Assembly: GCA_964371155.1 (NCBI GenBank)
Contig: CAYJLI010000090.1
Location: 1-5,578, forward strand
From: CAYJEQ01 sp964371155
GTDB lineage: Bacteria; Bacillota; Clostridia; Oscillospirales; Ruminococcaceae
DNA: 5,578 bases
Reading direction: 5' to 3'
Positions 5,391-5,578 of this stretch are shown here, in pieces (the first letter of the stretch is position 1; each line of letters opens with the position of its first letter). The notes under the pieces are model-generated. The model was given only the letters and a program-made list of their open reading frames with translations, had not been told where the DNA came from and did not search any database. Position numbers and translations under genes: made by a program.

Positions 5391-5578
5391 AATAAAAGAG
5401 AATAACCTAATTAATGCAATGTTTAAGCCAATATATGGGAAATAGAGTGCGGTAATCTTAAATTTATGAAAGCTCCTAAAGGAGAATTCTAAAAGCATTA
5501 GCAGCTCCCCCTGCTCCATATTAAGATACCGAAAGTATTAGCAGGACTCCTATCTACGCCACTCGAAACACTCCACTG

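Larger units (their letters stand above)
5215..5578. other. Non-coding region: DegV leader, divergent control region, CTCC-rich patch
   Basis: No credible gene lies in these 364 bp. Positions 5215-5354 are the AT-rich leader of the DegV-family gene. They contain ATTAGTTTTA (5291-5300) and GTTAGTTTAC (5309-5318), similar to GTTAGTATAC (5371-5380) in the promoter. Positions 5355-5390 carry the paired promoters. Positions 5466-5578 are less AT-rich and contain several CTCC elements, short hairpins (CTCC-TAAA-GGAG at 5473-5484; AGCAG-CTCCCC-CTGCT at 5500-5515) and a 13-bp direct repeat, AAAGCATTAGCAG (5492-5504) and AAAGTATTAGCAG (5532-5544), spaced 40 bp. This could be a small RNA or the leader of a gene beyond the window. 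Confidence 0.45.

Noticed and set aside
5466..5492. Mini-frame MKAPKGEF as a possible leader peptide
   Set aside because: There is no ribosome binding site and only eight codons; it is likely a chance frame.
5310..5519. 69-residue minus-strand frame upstream of the DegV-family gene
   Set aside because: It spans the promoter pair and leader repeats, its hydrophobic composition reflects AT-rich sequence, and no clear ribosome binding site precedes it.
5215..5578. tRNA, T-box or cobalamin riboswitch in the right intergenic region
   Set aside because: No cloverleaf, no T-box AGGGTGG-like core and no consistent riboswitch core were found; the short hairpins are weak.
1..5578. CRISPR array, insertion sequence or prophage remnant
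   Set aside because: No regularly spaced repeat array, transposase-like frame, terminal inverted repeats or phage gene was seen; the only spaced repeat is the two-copy element near the right edge.

Overview
This is a chromosomal stretch that reads like an anaerobic, low-GC, spore-forming Firmicute of the class Clostridia, possibly a gut lineage. The evidence is AT-rich intergenic DNA, strong AGGAGG-type ribosome binding sites, sigma-A-like promoters, a near-canonical SpoVT, and a DegV-family protein, a family that is numerous in Firmicutes. No species can be named from the sequence. I see no rRNA, tRNA, CRISPR array, insertion sequence or phage gene.

Layout. Positions 1-285 are non-coding and hold an intrinsic terminator (115-146) that closes an unseen upstream transcript, then a probable promoter and operator. 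A tight rightward cluster follows: a MarR-type regulator (286-720), a TauE/SafE-family eight-helix permease (724-1515) and a complete FtsH membrane protease (1538-3376). The gaps are 3 and 22 bp with no terminator between, so these are most likely one operon. Positions 3377-3631 carry several competing hairpins, a U-tract terminator and the spoVT leader. spoVT (3632-4174) is followed by a strong terminator (4213-4262). A second long hairpin (4287-4340) terminates the convergent DegV-family gene (4354-5214, minus strand). Positions 5215-5578 have no gene; they hold the DegV leader, two overlapping opposite-facing promoter-like sequences that share an inverted repeat, and a CTCC-rich patch with a 13-bp direct repeat.

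How the genes may work together. The MarR protein probably controls its own operon and thus the permease, which in this family usually exports or imports small organosulfur or sulfur oxyanions. Coupling to a dedicated FtsH copy is the least ordinary feature and may link permease expression to membrane protein quality control (inference). spoVT is a developmental regulator active in the forespore in Bacillus and looks independently expressed. The DegV-family gene likely encodes a fatty-acid-binding protein that feeds a fatty acid kinase; no kinase gene is in view.

I found no clear new multi-gene defence or metabolic system. The observations most worth a second look are the marR-tauE-ftsH unit, the overlapping hairpins between ftsH and spoVT, and the antiparallel promoter pair upstream of the DegV-family gene.
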